From contig MSJH02000101.1 in NCBI GenBank assembly GCA_001931875.2, positions 1 to 12,808 on the forward strand: 12,808 nt of DNA, given 5' to 3'. Positions 1 through 7,646 of this stretch are shown here, in pieces. Within the stretch, counting starts at the first letter, position 1. Each line of letters opens with the position of its first letter. This stretch comes from Byssochlamys sp. IMV 00236. Taxonomy: Eukaryota > Ascomycota > Eurotiomycetes > Eurotiales > Thermoascaceae. The position numbers and the translations under genes were made by a program. A model generated the notes under the pieces. The model did not search any database, was not told where the DNA came from, and was given only the letters and a program-made list of their open reading frames with translations.

Positions 1-18
1 AAAAAAAAAAAAAAAAAA
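1..18. repeat. Homopolymer A tract at the window edge
   Basis: The window opens with eighteen A residues, followed by a purine-rich stretch. On the minus strand this is a poly-T run about 245 bases beyond the stop of the Fanzor relic. It could be a retroposition tail, a simple repeat, or the low-complexity sequence at which an assembly stopped. Nothing else is recognisable in the first 180 bases, which are AT-rich and without an open frame. Confidence 0.6.
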
Positions 19-189
19 GAAATCAAAGAGATGCAACAATAAAAAAAGATTTTGAGCTCAACCAATCAAAAGACGAAAAGATTGAATCCACAGAAAATTA
101 AAAGATCATTTCCATTTTAGTAAAATGTAGATTTCTTTTTTATATTCTTACTCTAACTAGAAGACTAATGAATAAACAATAACTTCTTA

Positions 190-195
190 TTTATT
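190..195 (-). terminator. Putative poly(A) signal of the Fanzor relic
   Basis: An AATAAA hexamer on the minus strand lies about 70 bases after the stop codon of the Fanzor-type relic, inside an AT-rich tract. The spacing suits a 3' untranslated region. In DNA this AT-rich the motif also occurs by chance. Confidence 0.35.
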
Positions 196-221
196 TTATA
201 CTTATCGAGGCGTTAAGGAAT

Positions 222-243
222 GCACTGCCGTTATGGACAGCGC
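222..243 (-). ncRNA. Hairpin just 3' of the Fanzor relic, candidate guide-RNA scaffold remnant
   Basis: Read on the minus strand, bases 243-236 can pair with 229-222 to give an 8-bp stem with two G-U pairs and a six-base loop. It begins about 20 bases after the stop codon at 264. This block is clearly richer in G and C than its surroundings. In TnpB and Fanzor systems the omega RNA is encoded at or just beyond the 3' end of the nuclease gene, so the position fits. The link is inference; the structure is short and I see no second stem. Confidence 0.25.
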
Positions 244-263
244 ATTGAATCCAGGGAGCACCG

Positions 264-1981
264 TTAATCTTTTGAAGGTCTTTTGAAGGGGAGAGGGCTT
301 TCATTGTCGTGTTTTGATTTGTAAACAAAGATACCATATATTTTTAATGCACTGTTCACATCGCGATTCCGAACCGTACCACAAGATTCACACTTGATGA
401 CAGAGTGTACTCTTCGCTTTAATCCAGTAATTGAGATGTTATTTAATTGTTTGGATTTGCACTTGTTACATATCTGACTCGTTAAGTACTCGTCAACCGA
501 GGCAAACTCGGTCCCCCCGTTGGATTGTTTGCATTTTCGTTTGATTTCTTCAGTAATGCATCTAGTAGGTGCAGCTCGTTTTCCTTTCATACTTGAACAA
601 AAAGAACCGTTTCCGAGCGCAATGATTCGCTTCCGTTGAGAGGAGAAAGGGAGGTCAGCAGGAGGTAGAGGTACATGTTTGCTTTTGTTTGGGTTTTGAT
701 TTTTAGCGCCAACTGTGCTTGATTTGTTATACTTTTTGCTGTTGTCAAAGAGTATTTTAACAATTTCTTGAGTTCCTTTTTGCTTGTTGATATACGTTTT
801 GAACTTTAACTTTTGAGACCTATGCCATACGCAGCGTTATTAAAATATACACCATGCAAGAAAGCGACATACCATTTATCTTGACAGTAGTAGTTATGGA
901 TTCTTTGATAGTTTTGTAGACGTGTAGAGGCAGCTAGTAAAAATGAAGACAAGTTTGCAGTTTTTAAAGTAGGTACTTCACTAATATACTTAAATTCGTC
1001 TAAATGGCATTCTTGGTGTTCTTTTCGTCTTCTTGTAACAAGATTGTAACCACATAAATGATAATACTCTTCCAAGCTTGTAGTTCTAATACGTTCATGT
1101 TCTGTAGAATAAACTGTAGTAAAGATAATTGATATACCAGGATCAACAGCCCAAATTTCAGCATCGTCAATGATATCAGCAAAATCTTTGGGTGTCCTTG
1201 GTTCTCTTCTAGGTTCGTCTTGGATGGAGAAAGTTTTCTTTAACATAAAGGATACAGCATAACCATCAGTAGTGATCACATTTCTACAATGACAACATTT
1301 GTTTAGACCAAAAATAAAAGTCATGTAAGCATACGTACGTAAACTTCTTTGAACGTGAGGTTAAACTTTCAAGTGCCTTGTAGCCTATTTTTGAAAAATC
1401 AAAGACATTAAAGTACCATAAAGTTAAGTCATTATCATTCTTTTGACCTGGTTTGATCTTGTTGTCATATTGTTTGGCAAGCTTCCAAAAAGATTGAGCA
1501 TCGATCTGTATACTCTTGGAATCACTCTTGTACAAGGGAAGTAAAGAAAAGTATCTTGATCCTCGAGGGTCAGTGTATTTGAGAGGCATGAAGGACTTGT
1601 CTTGAATTCTTGCTTGTACTGTTTTGATAAAGGTTTGAACAGCATCAGTATCCTTTTTATCAATGTTCTTCGGTTTGCTTGTTATTTCCAAAGTCTTGTT
1701 GGAATTGATAGCGGTCAATGTGTTATAAAACAGATAGAACTAATAAATGTTATCTTTACCTTTTCTAAGTAATAGAGTTTCTTGAAAATCATCATCACTT
1801 GCTTCAAAAGCTGTATTTTCGAATAGGCTTGTTTGCGTTTGTGCAAACAAAGAAGGGAACCCGTGATCGACGGCTAATGGGCCCTCAATAAATGTCATAT
1901 CAACCTTGTAGCTTACATACCTTTCCCTTTGTTACGCTTTGCCTTTGGGGGCGGAGGGCTGTCGTCTTTCTTTCGCTTCAT
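264..1981 (-). pseudogene. Fanzor-type (eukaryotic TnpB-like) RNA-guided nuclease, spliced and broken
   Basis: This is a decayed Fanzor-family protein read in several frames. A first exon (1981-1921) starts with ATG and encodes a lysine/arginine- and proline-rich nuclear-localisation-like segment, ending at GTATGT. A second open stretch (about 1898-1760) is acidic and ends at a GTAAAG donor. A long stretch (about 1718-1325) carries the N-terminal domain. The next piece (1324-809) holds ITTDGYAVSF and the RuvC-I motif AVDPGISIIFT, with its Asp codon at 1142-1144. The C-terminal frame (about 825-264) holds ALGNGSF, VDEYLTSQIC, a CxxC...CxxC zinc ribbon and NRDVNSALKI, whose RuvC-III Asp codon is 360-362. 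The catalytic Asp residues and zinc cysteines survive. A frameshift at the ACGTACGT repeat (1333-1340), a stop at 806-808 with a change of frame, and mismatched exon phases make it a pseudogene unless unusual splicing repairs it. Fanzors are RNA-guided DNA endonucleases; their function in transposons is thought to parallel TnpB. Confidence 0.85.
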
Positions 1982-2258
1982 ATTGAAGTAAAGAAAAAAA
2001 GGAAAAAGGAAAAGTGGCTGCGGATAGCCTTGTCATGTTAAATTAACGATCGACAACATTGTCTTTATTAATTAATCATAATTTCTTTAATAATAAAATG
2101 GCTCTCGATTAAAAAAGCACTCCGCTTTTGACACATTGCACATCTTACTGTGATATCCAAAGTATTTATCTTCATAAAAGTGATTATATAAGGATATTAA
2201 AATGACACACGATGATCATGGATCATCATCTAAACACCAGGAACATTGATTGAAAAAG

Positions 2259-3434
2259 TTACGGTAAAGAAGGAAAAGAAGAGGCCCAAACTCCAATGTC
2301 ATCCCTATGTTCCATGAGGAAATAGCAGTACGTAACTCGTACACACATATGCAGCATGTGTCTAGCTGATATGTTGAAAGTGCTGCTCAAAATCATGTCC
2401 TTGACGGAGACTATCATTTCTACTGCTGCTTCCCAAGGTAAGAACGATGTCACGGAAGCTTCTGTCGCTATACTCAATAGGGATAACTGTGGCAACTTCT
2501 TCCATGGTAGGCAAGTTATGAGCGCGTCTATCCGTCTCCTTCAATCAAACGCATTCTCATCGATGGACTTATATACGATGATCTGCTTTCGGCAGAGCCA
2601 TTGTTGTTAGCTCTATCCTCGCTGTTGATGCTAGAACTCTTATGGTTGCTCAATATCTCATACATATGACGGTAATTGCGTGTGAAGGGATTGCACTGGG
2701 CAAGGATGGCTGAAAGGTTTCTTATAATCTCGTGGTCCATATTTTCATTCCTTTCTGATAAATTCTGAGCAGCATACGAAGGATCATAGACGTACAATTG
2801 AGCGTATGAAGGTGTGTTGCCCTCAACTGAGAGTAGAGGCCCTTGACGGTGACATAGAGCGCCGTGGATCTGAAAGGTGTTTAGCCCACCTCTGCTATTG
2901 TTGGCATTACGCTCCTCAGCTGAGACAATGTCACATGTCAAAGAGGTAAACGCAAAGGTAGCGTTATATTGGCGAAGATTGTTCTTGAAGTGACGACCTT
3001 GAGTGTCTGTACTTGCAAGCAAGTCCTTCAAGTATTCAGGTGGATCAGGCAAGAGCTGCAGCTAGACTGTTCCCTGCTTGCAGCATGACTCCCAGATTGG
3101 ATTTCTCATCGAAGATGTATCTTGCCTCATCAATCCAGTGCAAGGCATGACAGTGGGGGCATTCGTTGTCCATTTGTCCAAGGTCCAAAGGACGAAGGCG
3201 AGAAAACTGCGAGATATAAGCAGCAGGAGTGGTCTGAGAGGGCCCTACTCTAGGTCTTCCCCTACGCCTTACTGGGCTGCCTTTCTACTCTTCTTGTTCA
3301 GCTCGACGCCTGCGTCGTGTGGCTGCAACTTGCTCTCTGTATGTTTGACAGGTACGGTAAGTTGAGTCAACTGGTAAAGGTGCACGGCAGGATGAACAGT
3401 TGATAGTAATTGAAGTAACGGTATTATTGTTCAT
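2259..3434 (-). pseudogene. Helitron replicase N-terminal region (Helitron helicase-like domain), decayed
   Basis: Reading starts at an ATG at 3434 with a cysteine pair (NCSSCRAPLP) and an arginine-rich stretch, stopped by TAG at 3285-3287. The same frame resumes with ECPHCHALHWIDEA, the conserved CxxC...HW motif of Helitron proteins. A frameshift near 3095 leads to SCCKQGTV, a TAG at 3062-3064, then LPDPPEYLKDLL. The open stretch 3052-2528 carries FKNNLRQYNATFAFTSL, FQIHGALCH and AQLYVYDPSY, which are hallmarks of the Helitron_like_N domain. A further frame (2544-2362) holds LPTMEEVATVIP and RDIVLTL, and a third near 2330-2275 shows LFPHGT and HWSLG separated by stops. The HUH replication-initiator motif and the Pif1-type helicase are absent, so only roughly the first third of a Helitron protein is present. 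It lies upstream of and co-directional with the Fanzor relic. Identification is firm; it cannot be functional. Confidence 0.88.
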
Positions 3435-3799
3435 CTACTAATGTAAGATCAAGCGTTAGTGAGCAGGTCCTAGTGCAATGCTTTTAAGAAAGTGCTTATT
3501 TTTGCAATATTATTATGAATATAAGAAAAAAAAAAAAGAGAGTAAACCGGGATCAAGGTACAACAGTGGCAATAAAACGTGTGTGCTTATGCATGTGTCG
3601 CGTGTTCGGTCCGTACAGAAGGTAAAAAAAAACAGCCCTTTTCTTTATTGTTCGATAAAATGTTTGTGCTATTCCGGCTTTTGTGTGGTAAAATGCTTGT
3701 GTTACTTGCATATTTTTTTCTAATTCCAGTACAATTTAGTGTTAAGTGTTATATATATAGAGTGAAGTGATATATATTAGAGTGATATAGTGTTATATA
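3435..3799. other. Non-coding AT-rich spacer
   Basis: Between the Helitron relic and the AP-2 sigma gene I see only low-complexity DNA. There is a run of eleven A at about 3525-3535, a stretch with repeated TTTGTG/CTTGTG motifs (about 3658-3705), and the TA-rich tandem repeat listed separately. Plus-strand open frames here are lysine- or cysteine-rich, lack any recognisable domain and are probably fortuitous. The last bases serve as the 3' flank of the AP-2 sigma gene. Confidence 0.6.
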
Positions 3800-3803
3800 T
3801 TAC
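3744..3803. repeat. Imperfect tandem repeat of about 20 bases
   Basis: Roughly 2.7 units share the pattern AGTG-(T/A)TATATAT-AGAGTGA, at about 3744-3764, 3765-3786 and 3788-3803. The array reaches the stop codon of the AP-2 sigma gene, whose TAA is at 3800-3802, so it probably forms part of its 3' untranslated region. It looks like a degenerate minisatellite. Confidence 0.6.
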
Positions 3804-4380
3804 TCTAATTTATCCAGATGATCTAGTCTTGTCAATACTATGTTCTTACTCGTCTCCTCTATTTCTCCTGCCAGGAATACTTCATCCAATATAGCATAGA
3901 CCTAAGGATTGTTAATATGATGGACATGATTGGATGACTGTGTTTTACCTTGTAAAAATTAAACACTAAATCCAATTCACAGACATTACCAAAGAACGCA
4001 TCCAACACTTCGACAAAGAAATGAATTGCTTCCAAATACGCTAATTCATTATCATTCGCATCAACACATATGCAAAAGAAGAGTCCAGCATATCTCCTGT
4101 AAACAATTTTATAATTACGATACTGAAAAAGAAATGAATATAAGCTTGAATAGATGTTATCTTATCCTTACCTCAACAAAGTTACTCTGATGCTTTTGAT
4201 CTCTGGGTGCAACCAATCTGTGAACTTCTCCTTTCAGCTTCATTTTCTCTTCATCTTCATAAGGAACATACCATTTGGCTAATCTCGTCTTTCCTTGTCG
4301 ATTTTGTACTAGAATAAAACGTAGCTAAAGTACACTTGTAAGTAAAGCCTTAAAAAGAAGAAATGAATAACGATTACCAT
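3800..4380 (-). CDS. APS2: AP-2 clathrin adaptor complex, sigma subunit
   Basis: This four-exon gene encodes 143 residues: ATG alone (4380-4378), 4324-4172, 4122-3949 and 3901-3800. The introns are 53, 49 and 47 bases, all GT...AG, and all fall between codons. The product starts [20 protein letters not shown] and continues through [51 protein letters not shown] and [10 protein letters not shown]. This is the whole longin-fold sigma-2 chain; the mammalian protein has 142 residues. The FNFYKVY and CVD-DN features separate it from AP-1 sigma. Arg15, which contacts acidic dileucine cargo signals in sigma-2, is present. The protein is part of the AP-2 heterotetramer at the plasma membrane, which links cargo to clathrin during endocytosis. 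There is no lesion and no reason to doubt function. The ATG-only first exon is supported by the acceptor CTTTAG and by restoring the family N-terminus exactly. Confidence 0.96.
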
Positions 4381-5452
4381 ATGGGTATTTTATTTGTGAA
4401 ATGAGGACAAAGCTTTACTGCTGAAACGAAAAAAGAAGAATTTAATGCTCATTTTCCCCTTCAAAAAGGACATACAAAGTCCGACATACTTCTAAGCGGA
4501 TAGAAAAGAATACATGGTCAGCTTTTCGTCGATCAAAGGCTTTAAACACAAAAGGAGAAAGACAACAAATAAAATGTATAAAATGGTAACCACGCCTCTT
4601 TATGCCATCCTTAAAGATGATAATGAAAGTATATTAAATACTTTAAGAAAAGGATAGGTTTGCATCAGATGTCTTGCTAGACATCTCTATCATCATAGAA
4701 CTTGTAAAGATTATTTATAAAAGTAACACTATTAGAATTTTACCAAAGGTGAGCTATTGCTGATATGTTCTTATTTTATGGGGAAGACTACATTCACGAA
4801 AAAATTCACGACAGAACGGCTAATGTTACGAGTGCTACCTCAGGGCGTTACCTATGTTGTTCCTACAACTTTATCAAAGTCCCTACCTAACCCAAGACTG
4901 TTTAGTGGGATATTCTTTATAATTACACTTGAATTGATCTTGGTTCTTTATTGATCAAACTGACAACATAATAAAAAATTTAAATACAGCAATAACCACA
5001 TTTCTTTTTTATCTCTTTCCTCTTGAAAAGAAAAAAAAATCCAATGTGGCAAATTTATAAATTCATGTTTAGCTTGACTCTACAGACCGAAAAGCTTCGT
5101 TAGACTACATCACAGGTAGTGGGAAGAGGTAACCGCGTTTTCGACAATTTTTTCGTGCATGTAGTATTTCCTTATTATAGTGAAGAAAATAAATCAAATA
5201 ATACCCAAGGAAGCACAGCGAGACGAAATAAATCTAGTCCTAAGCGTCCCTCAGCCTAAAGAAGGATTTATACTGATAAGGTAAATGAACTACCAGTCTC
5301 AAAATTGAGACACAAACAGATGTAATTAGTAAAACAGTCAATGATATGCAATAATTTCACTCACAAGATGTCAAATATTCAAAGTAATAAATATTTGTTG
5401 TTGTTAAAAGCAGTCAGTACAAGTTAATAAATTATCAAAGGAGACGTACCTT
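4381..5452. other. Long intergenic stretch with weak coding scraps
   Basis: The part next to 4380 is the 5' flank of the AP-2 sigma gene; on the minus strand a pyrimidine-rich tract ending in TTTCAG (about 4438-4422) could be the acceptor of a 5' untranslated intron. A 47-codon plus-strand frame at 4514-4657 (starting MVSFSSIKGFKHK) and the frame at 4757-4954 are the only protein-like pieces. From 4955 to 5452 I see AT-rich DNA with one short inverted repeat (5296-5302 with 5305-5311). I see no gene, tRNA or mobile-element terminus there. Confidence 0.5.
4757..4954 (+). pseudogene. Possible reverse-transcriptase scrap
   Basis: A 65-codon plus-strand frame contains KTTFTKKF followed about ten residues later by LRVLPQGVTYVVP and LSKSL. 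This resembles the palm region of Ty3- or DIRS-type reverse transcriptases, where K-TAF, then LP-G-(T/S)-AP and F-K/Q follow each other. The upstream Asp-containing motif and the downstream YxDD box are not visible, and the neighbouring frame is open for about 40 codons as well. I treat it as a weak candidate remnant; chance similarity is quite possible. Confidence 0.2.
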
Positions 5453-6340
5453 TCAAAAAGTATTACTGTCATCGACAGCGGGCCAATCTTCGTTTGTACT
5501 AAAGAAAGAAGCGGTATTCGTTTTGAATTTATCAGTGTTGAATTGACTGACTTGCGGATTAAATTGTGGGAAGGTTGCACCAAAAAGGAGTGTTGTCAGA
5601 CCTAACAGGTCTATTGCCATTGCGGACACAGTATCCCGTCTTCTCACTGCTTTTTTTGCTTGGACAGAGACACAACTTGGCTTGTCACAAACGAATGCGC
5701 CATTAATTGTTCTTAGTTGACTTGCTCCGTTTCGATGAATTGCTCGTACTGGATGTGATAACTTATTGAAGCAGTATATACATGTCTGTGATGTGCTATG
5801 TTCATTGGTTATGCATACAGTTGTATAAAGACTGTGCTTCTTCGGTTTCCAGTGGCCACCGTAACGCATGAATCCTTTTATTCGTGAGCCTATACTTAGA
5901 CCGCGGTCACCGACAAACATGATAGGTCTCACGCCTTTGACATCAGATGCTGCATACTGACGTTCCGCTGAGCAAAGCCTGTCGATATATCTACGTTTTT
6001 GCAATTCATATCTCCTTTTTTGCTTAGCTCGTTGTAGTGAAAAGTAGAACTCACGCAAAATATTTCTGTGTTCAAGGTACGTATTGCACATTTCATTGAG
6101 TTCGTTTACGTCTCTGGCTCGGGGCATATCCATTTGACTTAGAGAAGCTTCTATTTCAGTAGTTTGCTGACCTTTTTCAGTGCTGTTTTTTGCACGCTGA
6201 AGGTTTCGTCGAATTTTTTGCGCGCCACTTTTGTAGTCAATCTCCGTTGCATGTACTTTGTACGGCCTAGGTAACCGCATGAATGCTGATGACTGAAAAT
6301 TTGGCCTATTCTCAAAAACTTCACATAGGCAAGTTGGAGA
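5453..6340 (-). pseudogene. Second Fanzor/TnpB-like protein, C-terminal half, 5'-truncated
   Basis: A single uninterrupted frame runs from just after a TGA at 6341-6343 to the stop at 5453; the first ATG is at 6280, giving 275 residues. Counted from that ATG, residues 20-110 are charged and helical (KIRRNLQRAK, LQRAKQKRRYELQ). Then come FVGDRGLSIGSRIKGF (Asp125), ITNEHSTSQTC (Glu160), a zinc ribbon of CxxC (167, 170) and CxxxxC (198, 203), RRRDTVSAMAI (Asp216, RuvC-III-like) and a 50-residue tail. This order matches the C-terminal half of TnpB/Fanzor nucleases, but the sequence differs clearly from the relic at 264-1981. The N-terminal domains and the RuvC-I Asp are missing: I find no match between 6341 and 7600, so nuclease activity is unlikely. 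The open frame itself has no internal stop, which suggests fairly recent truncation or retained expression. Nothing ties it to a particular transposon. Confidence 0.72.
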
Positions 6341-6512
6341 TCAAGTTTTACAGTTTAATAAAGCTATTACAGCAAAGAATAAGCCAAGAAAACTTTTGTT
6401 TGATTAGTGATCTCAAATATCGAGATAAGAATAAATTCAAGACAATCAAAGAGACATTGTCTAACTAAATATCTTTTATTCATTTATCATTTATTAGTAC
6501 ATGTGTCAATCT

Positions 6513-6812
6513 TCACAAGAGGGTGTTTACTAAAAGATATATGACCTTATATAAATGACAATCGTTACACGCCATATTTGAATTTACAGGCTCATAAGAC
6601 ATGGTACAAGTATTGCCAACAGTCACCTTCACGCTGTGAATTGACAGTAGCTTTAGTTTAACAGTTAGACATTGCCTTATGGATAGTCAACTAGATGAAA
6701 AGAAGACATTGACTACAGGAATTAAAGCGATGACAAGCACGGTTAGTTCCATTTCAGTATTATCGCTCAAGAGTTCCGTAACTAATGAAGCTTGCTCTTT
6801 TTCTATCAAATT
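6513..6812 (-). pseudogene. Unrecognised short reading frame with one stop and a signal-peptide-like segment
   Basis: One minus-strand frame is open from about 6824 to 6513 except for a TGA at 6687-6689. Its first half ends in METhionine-led MELTVLVIALIPVVNVFF (ATG at 6752), a hydrophobic run like a signal peptide or membrane anchor. The second half contains VKVTVGNTCTMSYEPVNS and ACNDCHLY, a cysteine-containing, secreted-looking stretch. A possible splice acceptor TATCTAG ends at 6814, and a GTAATT donor lies about 80 bases upstream near 6895. I do not recognise a family. It may be a decayed secreted-protein gene or chance. Confidence 0.25.
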
Positions 6813-6942
6813 TCTAGATAATCATCTCTTAATATGTTTAAACAACATAATTAGATTTTCAAACATTTTCTTTATTATTATTTTCTCGAATTACCTTTCA
6901 CTCTTCTTGCTTGGCTGAACATGTCTTAATAGTGTTCACAGG

Positions 6943-7065
6943 TCAATGAGTCATATTTTGAGCAATGATCATTTGATTACTATAGTACATAGCTGAATTG
7001 TTGTCAATCATGCGCTGAACACTCTCATCATTGACAGTAAGACGATTGTTCATTTGGTTATTCAT
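6943..7065 (-). CDS. Possible 40-residue Asn/Met-rich peptide
   Basis: A minus-strand frame begins with ATG at 7065 (MNNQMNNRLTVNDESVQRMI) and ends with TGA at 6943-6945. The peptide is polar, rich in Asn and Met, and has no recognisable domain. It is preceded by a T-rich leader and a TATAAAAG box about 115 bases upstream (7180-7187), which makes transcription plausible. It could be the first exon of a larger gene continuing into the frame at 6812-6513, but I cannot find a phase-consistent splice. Support is weak. Confidence 0.22.
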   Translation of the reverse strand: MNNQMNNRLTVNDESVQRMIDNNSAMYYSNQMIIAQNMTH

Positions 7066-7179
7066 GTTAAACTAGAGTATCAATACATTATTTAGAAACA
7101 CTAAAAAGAGAAAATATAGCATAAAAGACTTATAATAGCTTCAAAAAGATTTGATATTGAACTAAAAGTGTGCCTCTCT

Positions 7180-7187
7180 CTTTTATA
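7180..7187 (-). promoter_or_regulatory. TATA-like box upstream of the short ORF at 7065
   Basis: The minus strand reads TATAAAAG followed by an AG-rich stretch, then about 115 bases of T-rich sequence before the ATG at 7065. The sequence is a good TATA match, but in AT-rich DNA such motifs are common, so the assignment rests on position alone. Confidence 0.3.
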
Positions 7188-7617
7188 GCTTTTTCCAAGC
7201 TTTGGCGCCTTGATTTTGTTAATTACCATATTAAGAAAATAAGCTGAACCTCATCTTATTGGATAAACTGTCTTCTAGATGTTATGAGTTACAGATGAGT
7301 CTTTGTAGGTTATTACTTTGGTAATTTTTAAGGTATTTTTTGTTTTTAAGCTGACAGACTAAAAAATACTTTTTCAAAAGGAAATCTACTGAAATAGTTA
7401 TAAATTATGATTTTAACAAATGAGTATATTTCTTACGTGTTTTATTCCTTGTCAATGTTTTTATAATTTACACAAATTAACACCTGGTTAAAAAGGGTAC
7501 TGAACTCAAGGTGTTGCTTTAATTTTTATAGGAAATCAAAAGGCTGCTGTTGTGTTTGAATTATAACAAAGCTTAATTTTTATATATATTCTTCTTTATC
7601 TTACAGGCCAAAAAACG

Positions 7618-7640
7618 TTTATTAAAATAATGCATTTATT
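7618..7640 (-). terminator. Poly(A) signals of the P450 gene
   Basis: Two AATAAA hexamers on the minus strand (7640-7635 and 7623-7618) follow the P450 stop codon at 7647 within 30 bases. A closely spaced pair right after a stop is a good candidate for the polyadenylation signal. Confidence 0.5.
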
Positions 7641-7646
7641 CTTAAT

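Larger units (their letters stand above)
7066..7646. other. Intergenic region 3' of the P450 gene
   Basis: This AT-rich stretch contains the P450 poly(A) signals at its right end and a TATA-like box at 7180-7187 on the minus strand. Between about 7190 and 7610 I see no open frame of note, no RNA gene and no terminal repeat. Confidence 0.5.

Noticed and set aside
2211..2233. GATGATC-ATG-GATCATC inverted repeat followed by CTAA, like a Helitron 3' end
   Set aside because: It is on the wrong strand for the minus-strand Helitron relic, the hairpin is only two bases from CTAA, and the next base is A where a Helitron insertion would give T.
2356..2610. Plus-strand 84-codon frame over the Helitron relic
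   Set aside because: The minus-strand frames carry recognisable Helitron motifs here; the plus frame matches nothing.
3478..3770. Two overlapping plus-strand frames
   Set aside because: Low-complexity Lys-, Cys- and Leu-rich translations caused by A runs and TTGTG repeats; no domain or plausible promoter.
5296..5311. GTCTCAA-AA-TTGAGAC inverted repeat 3' of the second Fanzor-like frame
   Set aside because: Seven-base arms in AT-rich DNA about 140 bases from the stop are expected by chance; no flanking structure supports a guide RNA.
264..6340. Serine or tyrosine recombinase, or HUH transposase, accompanying the Fanzor-like genes
   Set aside because: I found no recombinase or transposase motifs in any frame apart from the Helitron N-terminal region.
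6283..6468. Plus-strand 61-codon frame starting MLMTENLAYSQKLHIG
   Set aside because: Amino acid composition is plausible, but there is no recognised family, a stop lies directly upstream, and it overlaps the 5' edge of the Fanzor-like frame; not enough to call a gene.
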